From: Betaproteobacteria bacterium TMED41
GTDB taxonomy: Bacteria; Pseudomonadota; Gammaproteobacteria; Burkholderiales; Burkholderiaceae_A
Direction: 5' to 3'
Assembly: GCA_002167365.1 (NCBI GenBank)
Contig: NHCU01000038.1
Coordinates: 33,559-73,362, forward strand
DNA length: 39,804 nucleotides
The notes below the pieces were generated by a model, which was given only the letters and a program-made list of their open reading frames with translations, had not been told where the DNA came from and ran no database searches. Below, piece after piece: positions 29,384 through 39,566 of the stretch. Position 1 is the first letter of the stretch. Each line of letters starts with the position of its first letter. A program made the translations under genes and the position numbers.

Positions 29384-30112
29384 ATGGCCGGACACTCCAA
29401 ATGGGCTAACATACAACATAGGAAAAATCGTCAAGATGAACGTAGAGGCCGAACTTTTGGCAGGTTAATTAAAGAGATTACTGTTGCTTCAAGGATTGGA
29501 GGAAGTGATTCTTCCTCCAATCCAAGGCTACGCCTTGCTATGGATAAGGCAAGAGAGGCAAACTTACCAAAGGACAAAGTTAACGATGCTATTAAAAGAG
29601 GAACCGGTCAGCTTGAGGGTGTAAATTACGAGGAAATTCGCTATGAAGGATATGGTCCTGGTGGAGTAGCGATAATTATAGATTGTGTTACTGATAATAA
29701 AACCAGAACTGTTTCTGAGGTTAGGCATGCCTTCACAAAGAATGGTGGCAATCTTGGAACTGACGGATCGGTTTCGTTTCTATTTAGGCATTGTAGCCAA
29801 TTTATCTTTGAAGCTGAGCATAATGAAGAAACTATACTTGAAATAGCTTTGCAGGCCGGTGCAGATGACGTTAGGGTTGATGAAGTTGGGTCAATTGAAG
29901 TATTAGGGCAGCCGAAGGATTTTTCTGAGCTTAAAAAATCTTTAGTCTTGCATAATTTAAATCCTATTTTTGCTGAAGTAACAATGAGAGCTGAAAATGA
30001 AATCAAATTGTCAGGTTCAACTGCATTACAAATACAAAAATTACTTGATGTAATAGAAGCAATTGATGACGTCCAAAATGTATATACAAATTTTGTAATC
30101 AATCAGGAATAG
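29384..30112 (+). CDS. yebC: YebC/PmpR family protein
   Basis: [54 protein letters not shown]. Confidence 0.96.
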   Translation: MAGHSKWANIQHRKNRQDERRGRTFGRLIKEITVASRIGGSDSSSNPRLRLAMDKAREANLPKDKVNDAIKRGTGQLEGVNYEEIRYEGYGPGGVAIIIDCVTDNKTRTVSEVRHAFTKNGGNLGTDGSVSFLFRHCSQFIFEAEHNEETILEIALQAGADDVRVDEVGSIEVLGQPKDFSELKKSLVLHNLNPIFAEVTMRAENEIKLSGSTALQIQKLLDVIEAIDDVQNVYTNFVINQE

Positions 30113-30117
30113 GTTAT

Positions 30118-31410
30118 ATGAGAGTCTTGGTCATTGGGGGTGGTGGAAGAGAGCATGCAATTGCATGGAAAATAGCACAATCTCCAAAAGTTGTTAAAGT
30201 CTTTGTTCTGCCTGGTAACGCCGGAACAGCAAATGAAAAAAAAATTAAAAACATTGATCTTGGTGAGCGATACAATCCAGAGGGCTTGGTCGAATTTGCA
30301 ACAGAAAAAAATATTGACTTAACTATAGTTGGTCCTGAAAAATTCCTTGTTGAGGGAATTGTTGATTTGTTTAAATTAAAGGGTTTGAAAATTATTGGTC
30401 CTACAAAATCGGCCGCAAGACTTGAAGGCTCTAAAAACTTTTCAAAATCTTTTATGTTGAAACATGCAATTCCAACTTCAAACTTTGAGAGTTTTACAAA
30501 TAGTTTTGATGCAAAAGAGTACATCAAAAAACAAAATTTCCCCTTGGTTATCAAGGCCGATGGTCTTGCAGGGGGAAAAGGTGTGACTGTTGTAAAGTCT
30601 TTATCTGAGGGATATTTTACTATTGACGACTATTTAGAAAAAAAACGATTCGGTACTTCGACTAACACTATCGTAATTGAAGATTTTGTAGTTGGAAGAG
30701 AAGTAAGTTTCATAGCATTAACAGATGGTAATTCGTTTTTTTCATTTCCTTTAAGTCAGGATCACAAAAGATTATTGGATGATGATCAAGGGCCAAATAC
30801 GGGAGGAATGGGAGCTTATTCACCTGTAGGCTTTGTGGATGACAAGTTACACAGGAAAATTGTTGAAGTTGTAATTAAACCAACCATTAATGGTATGAAA
30901 AAAGAAGGCACGCCCTACACAGGTTTTTTGTACGCCGGTTTGATGATTTCGCCCGATAACGATATTAAAGTTTTAGAATATAATTGTCGTTTGGGTGATC
31001 CTGAAGCTCAGGTTTTGATGATGAAAATGAAAGGTGATTTTCTGAATGTTTTGGAACTCGCAGTTGATAAAAATTTAGAACAATTTAATGACTACAATGA
31101 TTTTTGGGATTGTCGTTCATCATTAGGGGTTGTCATTGCAACAGCCGGGTATCCAAAAAACCCTGAATTGGGAGAAAAAATTAAAATCTCCCCTGAATTC
31201 GACCCTAGTAGTGACTCGATAAAAATTTTTTATGCGGGCACAAATTTTAAAGACGGTTTTTTGCTAACCTCAGGAGGAAGAGTTTTCTGCGTTTCAGTTT
31301 TGGACAATGATTTGTCTAAAGCAAGGGATAAAGTTTACTCGGTCGTTAACAAAATTGATTTCGAGAAAATGCAATTTAGAAAAGATATTGCTAAAGATGC
31401 CATCGATTAA
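30118..31410 (+). CDS. purD: Phosphoribosylamine-glycine ligase
   Basis: MRVLVIGGGGREHAIAWK, DGLAGGKGVTV, DHKRLLDDDQGPNTGGMGAYSP. Confidence 0.96.
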   Translation: MRVLVIGGGGREHAIAWKIAQSPKVVKVFVLPGNAGTANEKKIKNIDLGERYNPEGLVEFATEKNIDLTIVGPEKFLVEGIVDLFKLKGLKIIGPTKSAARLEGSKNFSKSFMLKHAIPTSNFESFTNSFDAKEYIKKQNFPLVIKADGLAGGKGVTVVKSLSEGYFTIDDYLEKKRFGTSTNTIVIEDFVVGREVSFIALTDGNSFFSFPLSQDHKRLLDDDQGPNTGGMGAYSPVGFVDDKLHRKIVEVVIKPTINGMKKEGTPYTGFLYAGLMISPDNDIKVLEYNCRLGDPEAQVLMMKMKGDFLNVLELAVDKNLEQFNDYNDFWDCRSSLGVVIATAGYPKNPELGEKIKISPEFDPSSDSIKIFYAGTNFKDGFLLTSGGRVFCVSVLDNDLSKARDKVYSVVNKIDFEKMQFRKDIAKDAID

Positions 31411-31423
31411 GAGAGTAGCAAAA

Positions 31424-32611
31424 ATGGAAGAATTTGACGTTATTGTTGTAGGAAGAGGAGTTATGGGTAACCTTGCTGCCTTAACAGCAAGTAAAGCAAA
31501 CTTAAGGGTTCTTGTTGTCGGTCCAAAAGAAAATGTAACCACAAAAAAAGTTTATGGTTCTCGCTCTTATGCATTATCACCATCTTCAATTGATTTTATC
31601 AGCAGTGTTACTGAAGGAAAAAAGATCGAATTAGAAGATCAAAATATTTCTTCAATGCATATAATCAGTAACACGGCAAAGGTCATTTTAAAAGCTGAAG
31701 AGGTTAAAAAAAAATATTTAGCAAAGATAGTCAACCATTCGAGTTTAATGGATTACCTTTTAAATTCGAATGACAGTGAGTTTGTAAAATTTTTAGAAAC
31801 CAAACCGCAATCCATTGACTATAAACATACCGATGATGGGGAGCGAATTATCTTACAGTTTTTTAGTGAGCAAAAAACTTTTCAAGTTAGTTCAAAGTTA
31901 ATTATTGGAGCTGATGGAGTATCGTCATGGGTTAGACAATCGGCTGGAATATCCTGGGCAATTAAAAACTATAACCAAAAAGCTATCGTGTCTGAAATCG
32001 TTCCAGAGAATGATCACCAAGGTGTTGCTTGCCAGTGGTTTTACAACGAAGGAATTTTGGCTTTATTGCCGTGTCACAATGGGAATTTATCAATGGTTTG
32101 GTCTGTTAAATCAAGTTTTGCAGATAGAATCATGAAGCAACCTCTGGAAATTTTTTTAAATCATTTGCATAAAATAAGTCGAGGCAAATTTGGCATTTTA
32201 AAAATGAACACCAAACCAATAAGTTTTAACTTGTCTATGAGTTTCGCAGATAACTTTTATGGTAAAAGAATTGCCCTTTTGGGAGATTCAGCCCATACAG
32301 TCCACCCCCTAGCAGGATTGGGATTAAATCTAGGAATATATGATTTAATTTCACTTGTTGAACAAGGTGATTGGTTTAGGGCAGAAAAGGAACCACTTTT
32401 CGATCCGGGCCACAAAAGAAAGTTACTTAATTTTCATAAAAACCGCGTAAGAAAAATTCCATTAGTTCAACACTCACTAGACTCACTGGTCGGACTATTC
32501 GCTATTCCAGGTCCTTTTGCTAGTTCTGTTAGAAGTTTGGGTATGAACTTTGTTGATAATTCTTCACTCATAAAGAGCAACTTAATAAAACAGGCTCAAA
32601 CTGTAATCTAA
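31424..32611 (+). CDS. UbiH/COQ6-family FAD-dependent monooxygenase
   Basis: N-terminal FAD site FDVIVVGRGVMGNLAAL, IIGADGVSSWVRQ, GDSAHTVHPLAGLGLNLG; start 31424 chosen over track 31307, which lies deep inside purD. Confidence 0.85.
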   Translation: MEEFDVIVVGRGVMGNLAALTASKANLRVLVVGPKENVTTKKVYGSRSYALSPSSIDFISSVTEGKKIELEDQNISSMHIISNTAKVILKAEEVKKKYLAKIVNHSSLMDYLLNSNDSEFVKFLETKPQSIDYKHTDDGERIILQFFSEQKTFQVSSKLIIGADGVSSWVRQSAGISWAIKNYNQKAIVSEIVPENDHQGVACQWFYNEGILALLPCHNGNLSMVWSVKSSFADRIMKQPLEIFLNHLHKISRGKFGILKMNTKPISFNLSMSFADNFYGKRIALLGDSAHTVHPLAGLGLNLGIYDLISLVEQGDWFRAEKEPLFDPGHKRKLLNFHKNRVRKIPLVQHSLDSLVGLFAIPGPFASSVRSLGMNFVDNSSLIKSNLIKQAQTVI

Positions 32612-32631
32612 AAATATCTGGAGTTCTTGAA

Positions 32632-33381
32632 ATGAAATTCGTACGTAAGTTTTTAACAATACTTCCTTTTTTTTATATAAGCCAGGTAGCACTAGCAGAG
32701 GAATTCCCCCCAGTTTCTGATAAGAAAAAAGCTTTTGTATCCCAGTCAGTTGAGAGATGGTTACAAGGAAGATACAAGGTTGATGAGGTATCCGAAACTC
32801 CCATCAAGGAAATTTTTGAAGTAAGAATTGGTAATGAGTTATTCTACGTTGACAATAAAGCAAAATTTGCAATTTTAGAAGGCCGAATGATTAATCTAAA
32901 GTCAGGTGAAGATTTGACAGCAATACGACTTGATAAAATTTTGTCCATTGATTTTGAAAGCCTGCCACTTGAACTTGCTATAAAGACACAAACTGGTAAG
33001 GATGGTGGAAAAGCCAAAACGATTGCAGTTTTTGAGGATCCGTATTGCACTTACTGCAAGAAATATAGGATGAATTTAGAGAAAATTAAGGATTTGACTA
33101 TTTATACTTTCCTTTTTCCGATACTTAGTAAAGAATCAGTTGAAATCTCAAGAGAGATTTGGTGTTCAGAGGACAATTCTAAAGCATGGGAGAATTTCAT
33201 AATTCGTGGAATAAAACCTCCCGAAATTTTAACCAACTGCGAGTTTCCCAAAGATAAATTATTGGGTTTGGGAAAAAAACTTGGCATAAACGCTACTCCT
33301 ACATCCTATTTGGTCTCTGGAAAAAGGATACCTGGGGCTGTAAGTCAAGAATTGTTGGAAGGGGAATTTAACCAATTATAA
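32632..33381 (+). CDS. dsbC: Periplasmic thiol:disulfide interchange protein DsbC-like
   Basis: Signal peptide, VFEDPYCTYCKKY active site, GINATPTSYLVSG cis-Pro loop. Confidence 0.86.
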   Translation: MKFVRKFLTILPFFYISQVALAEEFPPVSDKKKAFVSQSVERWLQGRYKVDEVSETPIKEIFEVRIGNELFYVDNKAKFAILEGRMINLKSGEDLTAIRLDKILSIDFESLPLELAIKTQTGKDGGKAKTIAVFEDPYCTYCKKYRMNLEKIKDLTIYTFLFPILSKESVEISREIWCSEDNSKAWENFIIRGIKPPEILTNCEFPKDKLLGLGKKLGINATPTSYLVSGKRIPGAVSQELLEGEFNQL

Positions 33382-33392
33382 AAATCATTAGA

Positions 33393-34676
33393 TTAATTCG
33401 GTACAAATATAGTCATGATTCCGGGGTATTTCATACGACCTGCTTGGTTCCCAGCATCCTTTCCGGATCCAAAATACAAATCACCGCGATTTGGTCCTCT
33501 GATAGCTTTTCCAGTGTCTTGAGCAAACACAAGTCGATTTCCACTGGATATTTTTTTAAGTATAGTTTTTGATTTTGGGATAACTGTTGATAGAAAAACC
33601 GGTAGTCCTAAGCTTACATAATTTGTATCGACTGCTATTGATCTGCCTGCAGTCAAGGGCACACCAAGTGAACCTATGGGTCCGTCATTGATTTTGATTT
33701 TTTTTGTTAAATCTTGAAAAAAAATGATTCTGGGGTTTTGATTTAAAAGTTCACTTTGACGAGATGGGTTTTTTTTTAGCCAATTTTTGATACCTTTCAT
33801 ACTTGCTGAAGAGGCGGACAATTCATTGTTTTTTATAAGCCAGCTTCCGATCGACCGATATGGGTGACCATTAGAGGCAGAGTAGCCGAGTCTGATTGAT
33901 GATTTATCTTGAAGCTCTATTCTTCCTGAACCTTGAATTTGTAAAAAAAAGGCGTCAATAGCATTATCCAAGTAAACAATCTCGAATCCTTTGAGACTGT
34001 TGGAAGAGGATAGTTCTTTGCGAGATGGGTAAGGGATTATTTTTAAACCATTTTTAGTTTTGATTTTTTTCCCGTGAAACCATTTTTCTGTAGGTTGACC
34101 GTTCTTGGTAATTCTTTTAATAATCAGGTCGTCGGGTTTTTTGTAGAGTGGGTACGAAAATCGTTTTGATCGTTTTAACGAACCTTTTAAAATTGGTTCA
34201 TAGTATCCTGTTATGGTGTTGGGTGAAAAATCTATCTGGTAAGGATTAAAATTTTTTTCAAAAAATAGTTTTATTTCTTCTTGGCTGGAAAAGTTGATTT
34301 TTTTTGACTTTTTGCAGATTTTTTTAAACAGTAATTTTTTTTTAGACATTACATCACAGTTTTTCTCCCACGCTTGCCAAACATCTGAAAAATCTTCATC
34401 AGCCCATCCAGATAGTTCTGAAAAAGTTTTGGGCAGTAGTTTACCTTTTTTTGACCAAATGAGGGACAATGCAGTTTCTTGAGTAGCTGGGGGCTTTTTT
34501 GTTTTATAATTCAAGCTCTCTTTATTAGTAGTTGTTTTCGCCTCATTCTTGAAAATTGGGGCAGGGCTTTTTTGTTTGTTAAATGAACAACCAATTAAAA
34601 TAGAACTGAAGAATATGGTAAATATTTTTTCAGTTAATTTAAGTTTTTGGAATTTTAAAAGGAAAAAATTTGACAT
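33393..34676 (-). CDS. mltA: Membrane-bound lytic murein transglycosylase A (lipoprotein)
   Basis: Lipobox-like ILIGC, FTGYYEP-like NTITGYYEPILKGS, AQDTGKAIRGPNRGDLYFGSG (3D domain). Confidence 0.92.
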   Translation of the reverse strand: MSNFFLLKFQKLKLTEKIFTIFFSSILIGCSFNKQKSPAPIFKNEAKTTTNKESLNYKTKKPPATQETALSLIWSKKGKLLPKTFSELSGWADEDFSDVWQAWEKNCDVMSKKKLLFKKICKKSKKINFSSQEEIKLFFEKNFNPYQIDFSPNTITGYYEPILKGSLKRSKRFSYPLYKKPDDLIIKRITKNGQPTEKWFHGKKIKTKNGLKIIPYPSRKELSSSNSLKGFEIVYLDNAIDAFFLQIQGSGRIELQDKSSIRLGYSASNGHPYRSIGSWLIKNNELSASSASMKGIKNWLKKNPSRQSELLNQNPRIIFFQDLTKKIKINDGPIGSLGVPLTAGRSIAVDTNYVSLGLPVFLSTVIPKSKTILKKISSGNRLVFAQDTGKAIRGPNRGDLYFGSGKDAGNQAGRMKYPGIMTIFVPN

Positions 34677-34758
34677 GATTATTATTCTTGCGGAAGCTTT
34701 ATTGGCGGGTTTAATTTTAGGTCTTTTTGTTTGGTGGACTTTTAAAGGAAAAAAGTAA
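34675..34758 (+). CDS. Small 27-aa single-TM protein or leader peptide
   Basis: MIIILAEALLAGLILGLFVWWTFKGKK; AAAAGGA 11 nt upstream; lies between the mltA start and rpe; tandem TGG TGG. Confidence 0.55.
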   Translation: MIIILAEALLAGLILGLFVWWTFKGKK

Positions 34759-34801
34759 TCTTTTCATAAGTTCCTGTAGTTTATCAATGAGTAATTAAGT
34801 T

Positions 34802-35506
34802 ATGAAAAAAAATAAACAATCAAATTTTATAGCTCCCAGTATTCTATCTGCAAATTTTTTATCTTTAGGTGAGGAGATAGTCGCAGTAGAAAAAGCTGGG
34901 GCTGATTATATCCATTTTGATGTCATGGATAACCATTTTGTTCCAAATCTAACTTTTGGTCCTTTAATTTGCCGCGCAGTTCGATCAATAGTTGAGGTGC
35001 CCATAGATGTTCATCTTATGGTTTCTCCTGTTGATAGATTAATTGAAGATTTTATTGATGCTGGAGCAAGTATAATCACTTTTCATCCTGAAGCATCCAA
35101 TCATATTGATAGAAGTTTGTCTATTGCACGTGATAATGGCTGTAAAACTGGGTTAGTTTTAAATCCTGCTACGCCAATCAATTGTCTAGATTGGGTTCTA
35201 CCTAAACTTGACATAATATTAATAATGTCGGTAAATCCTGGGTTTGGTGGCCAAACTTTTATAGAAAACACTTTTTCAAAAATAATTGCAGTTCGACAAA
35301 AAATTGATGAGTTCTTAAATAAAGGTGGGCATTCCATAAGGTTAGAGGTCGATGGAGGGATTAAAGTTGAAAATATACAAGCTGTTAAGAGGGCAGGAGC
35401 TGATACTTTTGTTATAGGGTCGGGTATTTTTAATTTTCCAGACGCATCCCAAAACTTAGGTTATCAAAAAATTATGACTGATTTTAGAAAAGCGTTGGAA
35501 TTTTAG
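34802..35506 (+). CDS. rpe: Ribulose-phosphate 3-epimerase
   Basis: [53 protein letters not shown]. Confidence 0.96.
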   Translation: MKKNKQSNFIAPSILSANFLSLGEEIVAVEKAGADYIHFDVMDNHFVPNLTFGPLICRAVRSIVEVPIDVHLMVSPVDRLIEDFIDAGASIITFHPEASNHIDRSLSIARDNGCKTGLVLNPATPINCLDWVLPKLDIILIMSVNPGFGGQTFIENTFSKIIAVRQKIDEFLNKGGHSIRLEVDGGIKVENIQAVKRAGADTFVIGSGIFNFPDASQNLGYQKIMTDFRKALEF

Positions 35507-35510
35507 TTAT

Positions 35511-37016
35511 ATGAAGTCCATTTCGCATAAAGATTTTTTAAATTTCGCGGATCAAGGTTACAACAGAGTCCCTATAATAAGGCAAGTTCTTGCGGATTTA
35601 GATACCCCTTTGTCGGTATACATGAAGCTCGTCAATGGCCCTAATAGCTATTTGCTTGAGTCAGTTCATGGTGGGGAAAAATTTGGTCGGTACTCCTTTA
35701 TTGGCTTACCCGCCAAAAAGAGAATTGAGGTATATGAAAAAAATTTAAAGTTAATTGATAAAGGTGAGCTTGTTGAATCTCATAACGGTGATCCTTTGGA
35801 TTATATAAAAAATTTTATGGGTAGGTTTAAGGTTGCACCTACCCACGAAATTTTACCTAGATTTTGCGGCGGTCTTGCAGGCTATTTTGGATATGACACA
35901 ATTAGATACATAGAGCCTAGATTGAATTCATCAAATTCCTCTCAAAAAGCTGCCAAACCAAATGTTCCCGATATTCTTTTAATGCTTACCGAGGAGCTGG
36001 TTGTTTTTGATAATCTGACTGGAAATTTATTTTTAATTGTTTACGCTGATCCAACTCTAAAAAATTCATTTATAAAAGGAAATGAAAGACTAGACGAATT
36101 GTTGGCGTCTCTCTCCAACACTTTAATCACCTCTGATAGAAAAGAGCTGATCTCTACAGAAGTTGTTAGACATTTTCCTAAGGAAAATTTTTTATCTGCG
36201 GTTTTGAAGGCAAAGGAATATATTGCTGAGGGAGATATTATGCAGGTGGTTATAGGTCAGTCTCTTACTAAGGCTTTTGATGGTTGCCCTCTGACACTAT
36301 ACAGAGCTCTTCGCGCAATAAATCCATCTCCTTACATGTATTATTACGATGTTGGAGATTTTCAGGTCGTTGGGGCATCACCTGAAATATTGGTCAGGCA
36401 AGATTGGAATAAAAGAGATAATAAGAAATCTAGCAAGGTCACAATTAGGCCAATTGCTGGAACAAGACCTCGTGGAAAAAACGAGGAGGAAGACCGCAAA
36501 AATGAGGAAGAACTTAAAAATGATCCTAAAGAATGCGCAGAACACGTTATGCTGATTGATTTAGCTAGAAATGATATAGGGAGGATCGCAAAATCAGGAA
36601 GTGTAAGACTAACTGAAAAAATGATTATTGAAAGGTATTCACACGTAATGCATTTAGTATCCGAGGTCGAAGGATTGTTAATGCCGGATTTATCATTCAT
36701 GGATGTTTTAAGAGCTACTTTTCCAGCAGGAACTCTATCTGGTGCTCCTAAAATCAGAGCGATGGAAATTATTGATGAATTAGAACCAATTAAGAGAGGT
36801 CTTTATGGGGGTGCTTGCGGATACTTATCTTTCTCTGGGGAAATGGATTTAGCTATCACCATAAGAACAGGAATTTTGAAAGAAGGATTGCTAACTGTTC
36901 AAGCTGGCGCAGGGATTGTGGCTGATTCTGTTCCTGAGAATGAATGGTTAGAGAGTGAGCAAAAAGCTATGGCAGTTTTAAGGGCTGCAGAAATGGTAGA
37001 AAAAAACATGCAGTAA
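35511..37016 (+). CDS. trpE: Anthranilate synthase component I
   Basis: LLESVHGGEKFGRYSFIGL, TIRPIAGTRPRG, GTLSGAPKIRAMEIIDELEP. Confidence 0.96.
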   Translation: MKSISHKDFLNFADQGYNRVPIIRQVLADLDTPLSVYMKLVNGPNSYLLESVHGGEKFGRYSFIGLPAKKRIEVYEKNLKLIDKGELVESHNGDPLDYIKNFMGRFKVAPTHEILPRFCGGLAGYFGYDTIRYIEPRLNSSNSSQKAAKPNVPDILLMLTEELVVFDNLTGNLFLIVYADPTLKNSFIKGNERLDELLASLSNTLITSDRKELISTEVVRHFPKENFLSAVLKAKEYIAEGDIMQVVIGQSLTKAFDGCPLTLYRALRAINPSPYMYYYDVGDFQVVGASPEILVRQDWNKRDNKKSSKVTIRPIAGTRPRGKNEEEDRKNEEELKNDPKECAEHVMLIDLARNDIGRIAKSGSVRLTEKMIIERYSHVMHLVSEVEGLLMPDLSFMDVLRATFPAGTLSGAPKIRAMEIIDELEPIKRGLYGGACGYLSFSGEMDLAITIRTGILKEGLLTVQAGAGIVADSVPENEWLESEQKAMAVLRAAEMVEKNMQ

Positions 37017-37055
37017 TTTATTTTCAAATAAAGTTAAATTGAGAAGATTAAATTA

Positions 37056-37646
37056 ATGAAATTGTTGATGATTGATAACTATGATTCATTCACCTACAAC
37101 CTTGTACAATATTTTTCAGAGCTTGGTGTAGATGTGGAGACAATAAGGAACGATATTATTTCTGTTGATCAAATCATGTCCAGAGGGTTATCGCACTATC
37201 CGGATAGAATTGTAGTTTCTCCTGGCCCAGGAAAACCCCAAACTGCAGGAATTTCTGTGGAACTAATTCGCCGTATCGCTAGCCTTAAAAGGCCTATTCC
37301 AATTTTAGGTGTATGCCTTGGTCACCAATCAATTGGGGTGGCTTTCGGGGCTAACGTTGTTAGAGCAAAATCCATCATGCATGGAAAAGTGTCTGCTGTT
37401 ATTCATGGAAAAAAAGGCCTGTTTTCTGGTTTGCCGAGTCCATATAATGTCACTAGATATCATTCATTAGCTCTTGAGAAAAAAAATTTACCGCCTTGTT
37501 TTGACATCACCGCTTGGACTGATGATCAAGAAATTATGGCAATTAATCACAAAACTTTGCCATTTTTCGGGGTTCAATATCACCCTGAGGCCATTCTTAC
37601 TGAGTATGGATTTGATCTCTTGAAAAATTTTTTGGACTATAAATGA
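37056..37646 (+). CDS. trpG: Anthranilate synthase component II (glutamine amidotransferase)
   Basis: MLMIDNYDSFTYNLVQYF-like start, SPGPGKPQTAG, GVCLGHQSIG, VQYHPEAILTEYG. Confidence 0.96.
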   Translation: MKLLMIDNYDSFTYNLVQYFSELGVDVETIRNDIISVDQIMSRGLSHYPDRIVVSPGPGKPQTAGISVELIRRIASLKRPIPILGVCLGHQSIGVAFGANVVRAKSIMHGKVSAVIHGKKGLFSGLPSPYNVTRYHSLALEKKNLPPCFDITAWTDDQEIMAINHKTLPFFGVQYHPEAILTEYGFDLLKNFLDYK

Positions 37647-38716
37647 ATTCATCAGTTTTGTTATCAGGGGTTCCTCACCCAAAAGTTTTAGATGCACTTG
37701 GTAAATTATCAAAAAAAATTGATTTATCCAGAGGTGAAATGCGTTCATTGATGAAAAAAATAATGACAGGAGATCTGTCTGTTGCTCAAGTTGCTGCAAT
37801 AATAATTGCATTAAGAGTTAAAGGGGAAACTGTAGAAGAGATAGTGGGTGCAGTTGAAATCATGAGAGAGTTAGTTACAGAGGTTAATTTGGGATCAGAT
37901 GAGATAGTTGACTTGTGCGGCACGGGTGGAGACGGAGCTAGTACTTTTAATATTTCAACTGCCGCAATGTTCGTTGTCGCTGGTGCGGGCTTAAAGGTAG
38001 CAAAACATGGGGGAAGAGCTGTATCTTCTGCATCTGGTAGTGCAGATCTTCTTGAGGGCTTTGGTGTTAATATTAACCTTTCCTCTATAGAGGTTAGAGA
38101 TTGTGTTGAAAGTACTGGAATAGGTTTTATGTTTGCTCCTAACCACCATCCTGCGATGAAGCATGTTGCCCCAGTAAGGCGTGATTTGGGTGTTAGGACT
38201 ATTTTTAACGTTCTTGGTCCGCTTACAAATCCTGCGAGAGCGAAAAGGCAGTTGATGGGAATATTTGATAAAGGTTTATTAAGACCTCTAGCTGAGGTTT
38301 TGAAAACTCTTGGTTCGGAGCATGTTTTGTTGGTTCACAGTGAAAATGGTCTTGACGAAATTGCACTTGATGGAAAAACCTTTTTTGCTGAATTAAAAGA
38401 AGGCAAAATCACTGAGGGTATTATTACTCCTGAAAATTTTGGTTGTGATGGGTCTGTTTCCGGGGATTCATTAGAGTCCATAAAAATAGAAAACCTAGAA
38501 CAAAGTAAAAATCTGGTTTTGGAGTCTTTGTCCTCGAACCCAGGAAATGCTCAAAGAATAGTCGCCTTGAATTCTGCAGCTGCACTTTATGTTGGTGGGG
38601 CTGCTCCTACTCTCAAAGAGGGATTTGTGAAGGCAATGGAAACAATAAAATCCGGGGTTGCAAGAGAGAAACTAGATAACTTCGTTAAATATACATCTAC
38701 AATTCAGAAAAATTAG
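37643..38716 (+). CDS. trpD: Anthranilate phosphoribosyltransferase
   Basis: DLCGTGGDGASTFNISTAAMFVVAGAGLKVAKHGGRAVSS; ATGA overlap with trpG. Confidence 0.96.
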   Translation: MNSSVLLSGVPHPKVLDALGKLSKKIDLSRGEMRSLMKKIMTGDLSVAQVAAIIIALRVKGETVEEIVGAVEIMRELVTEVNLGSDEIVDLCGTGGDGASTFNISTAAMFVVAGAGLKVAKHGGRAVSSASGSADLLEGFGVNINLSSIEVRDCVESTGIGFMFAPNHHPAMKHVAPVRRDLGVRTIFNVLGPLTNPARAKRQLMGIFDKGLLRPLAEVLKTLGSEHVLLVHSENGLDEIALDGKTFFAELKEGKITEGIITPENFGCDGSVSGDSLESIKIENLEQSKNLVLESLSSNPGNAQRIVALNSAAALYVGGAAPTLKEGFVKAMETIKSGVAREKLDNFVKYTSTIQKN

Positions 38717-38717
38717 T

Positions 38718-39509
38718 TTGAGAGAAATCCTTAAAGAAATTTTGACCTCGAAAGTTTCAGAGGTTAAAGATGCTAAAAAGAATAGAAGCGTGCACTCCTT
38801 AGAGGCAGATCGAGATCTATTTGAAATTTACGATTTTGAAAAAAAAATAGTCAATTATGCCAATTTAAAAAAACCAGGAATTATTGCTGAAATTAAAAAA
38901 GCGAGTCCTAGTAAGGGTGTTTTGAAGAAAAGTTTTGACCCATCTAATATTGCCATGAAATACGAGTTGGCAGGAGCAGCTTGTATATCTATTTTAACAG
39001 ATATCGCTTACTTTCAAGGTTCAATTGACGACCTTGTAAGCGTAAAGAAAAGTTGTAGACTCCCTGTCTTAAGGAAAGATTTCGTAATTGACCCCTATCA
39101 AGTATTTCAATCACGAGCATATGGAGCAGACTGTATTCTTTTGATTGCCGCTGCTCTAAGCCTGAATCAGATGATTGAGCTTGAAGATCTTGCTATTTCA
39201 CTTGGAATGAGCGTTCTTGTTGAAGTTCATAACGAGTCTGAACTTGATTTAGCTTTGTCTTGTAAGACTAATTTAATTGGAATCAACAACAGAAATCTAA
39301 ATACCTTTGATGTAAATCTTGAAAATAGTTTTAAATTAAGTGCAATTGCTCCCAAGAACAAATTTATCGTTTCGGAGAGTGGGATTTCTTCTCATAAAGA
39401 TATTACTAGTCTTATGACTGCAGGAATTTTTGGTTTTTTAATCGGCGAATTTTTTATGAAGAAAAAAAACCCTGGCGCTACTTTAAAGACATTGCTTGAA
39501 AAATTCTGA
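38718..39509 (+). CDS. trpC: Indole-3-glycerol phosphate synthase
   Basis: IIAEIKKASPSKGVL, SILTDIAYFQGS, VLRKDFVIDPYQV, GINNRNLNTF; TTG start. Confidence 0.95.
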   Translation: MREILKEILTSKVSEVKDAKKNRSVHSLEADRDLFEIYDFEKKIVNYANLKKPGIIAEIKKASPSKGVLKKSFDPSNIAMKYELAGAACISILTDIAYFQGSIDDLVSVKKSCRLPVLRKDFVIDPYQVFQSRAYGADCILLIAAALSLNQMIELEDLAISLGMSVLVEVHNESELDLALSCKTNLIGINNRNLNTFDVNLENSFKLSAIAPKNKFIVSESGISSHKDITSLMTAGIFGFLIGEFFMKKKNPGATLKTLLEKF

Positions 39510-39517
39510 ATTATAGA

Positions 39518-39546
39518 TTGACAATAAGTCACTGACATAATAACAT
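39518..39546 (+). promoter_or_regulatory. Candidate rRNA operon promoter
   Basis: TTGACA (39518-39523) - 17 nt - TAACAT (39541-39546), about 170 nt upstream of 16S. Confidence 0.5.
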
Positions 39547-39566
39547 TTGGGGTTCCGCAAGGATAT

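Noticed and set aside
34549-34758. Longer 69-aa form of the small ORF upstream of rpe
   Set aside because: Its upstream half is antisense to the mltA N-terminus; the ATG at 34675 gives a cleaner TM protein with a plausible ribosome-binding site.
37500-37811. 107-aa minus-strand ORF spanning the trpG/trpD junction
   Set aside because: Antisense to two well-supported coding regions; no motif or initiation support.
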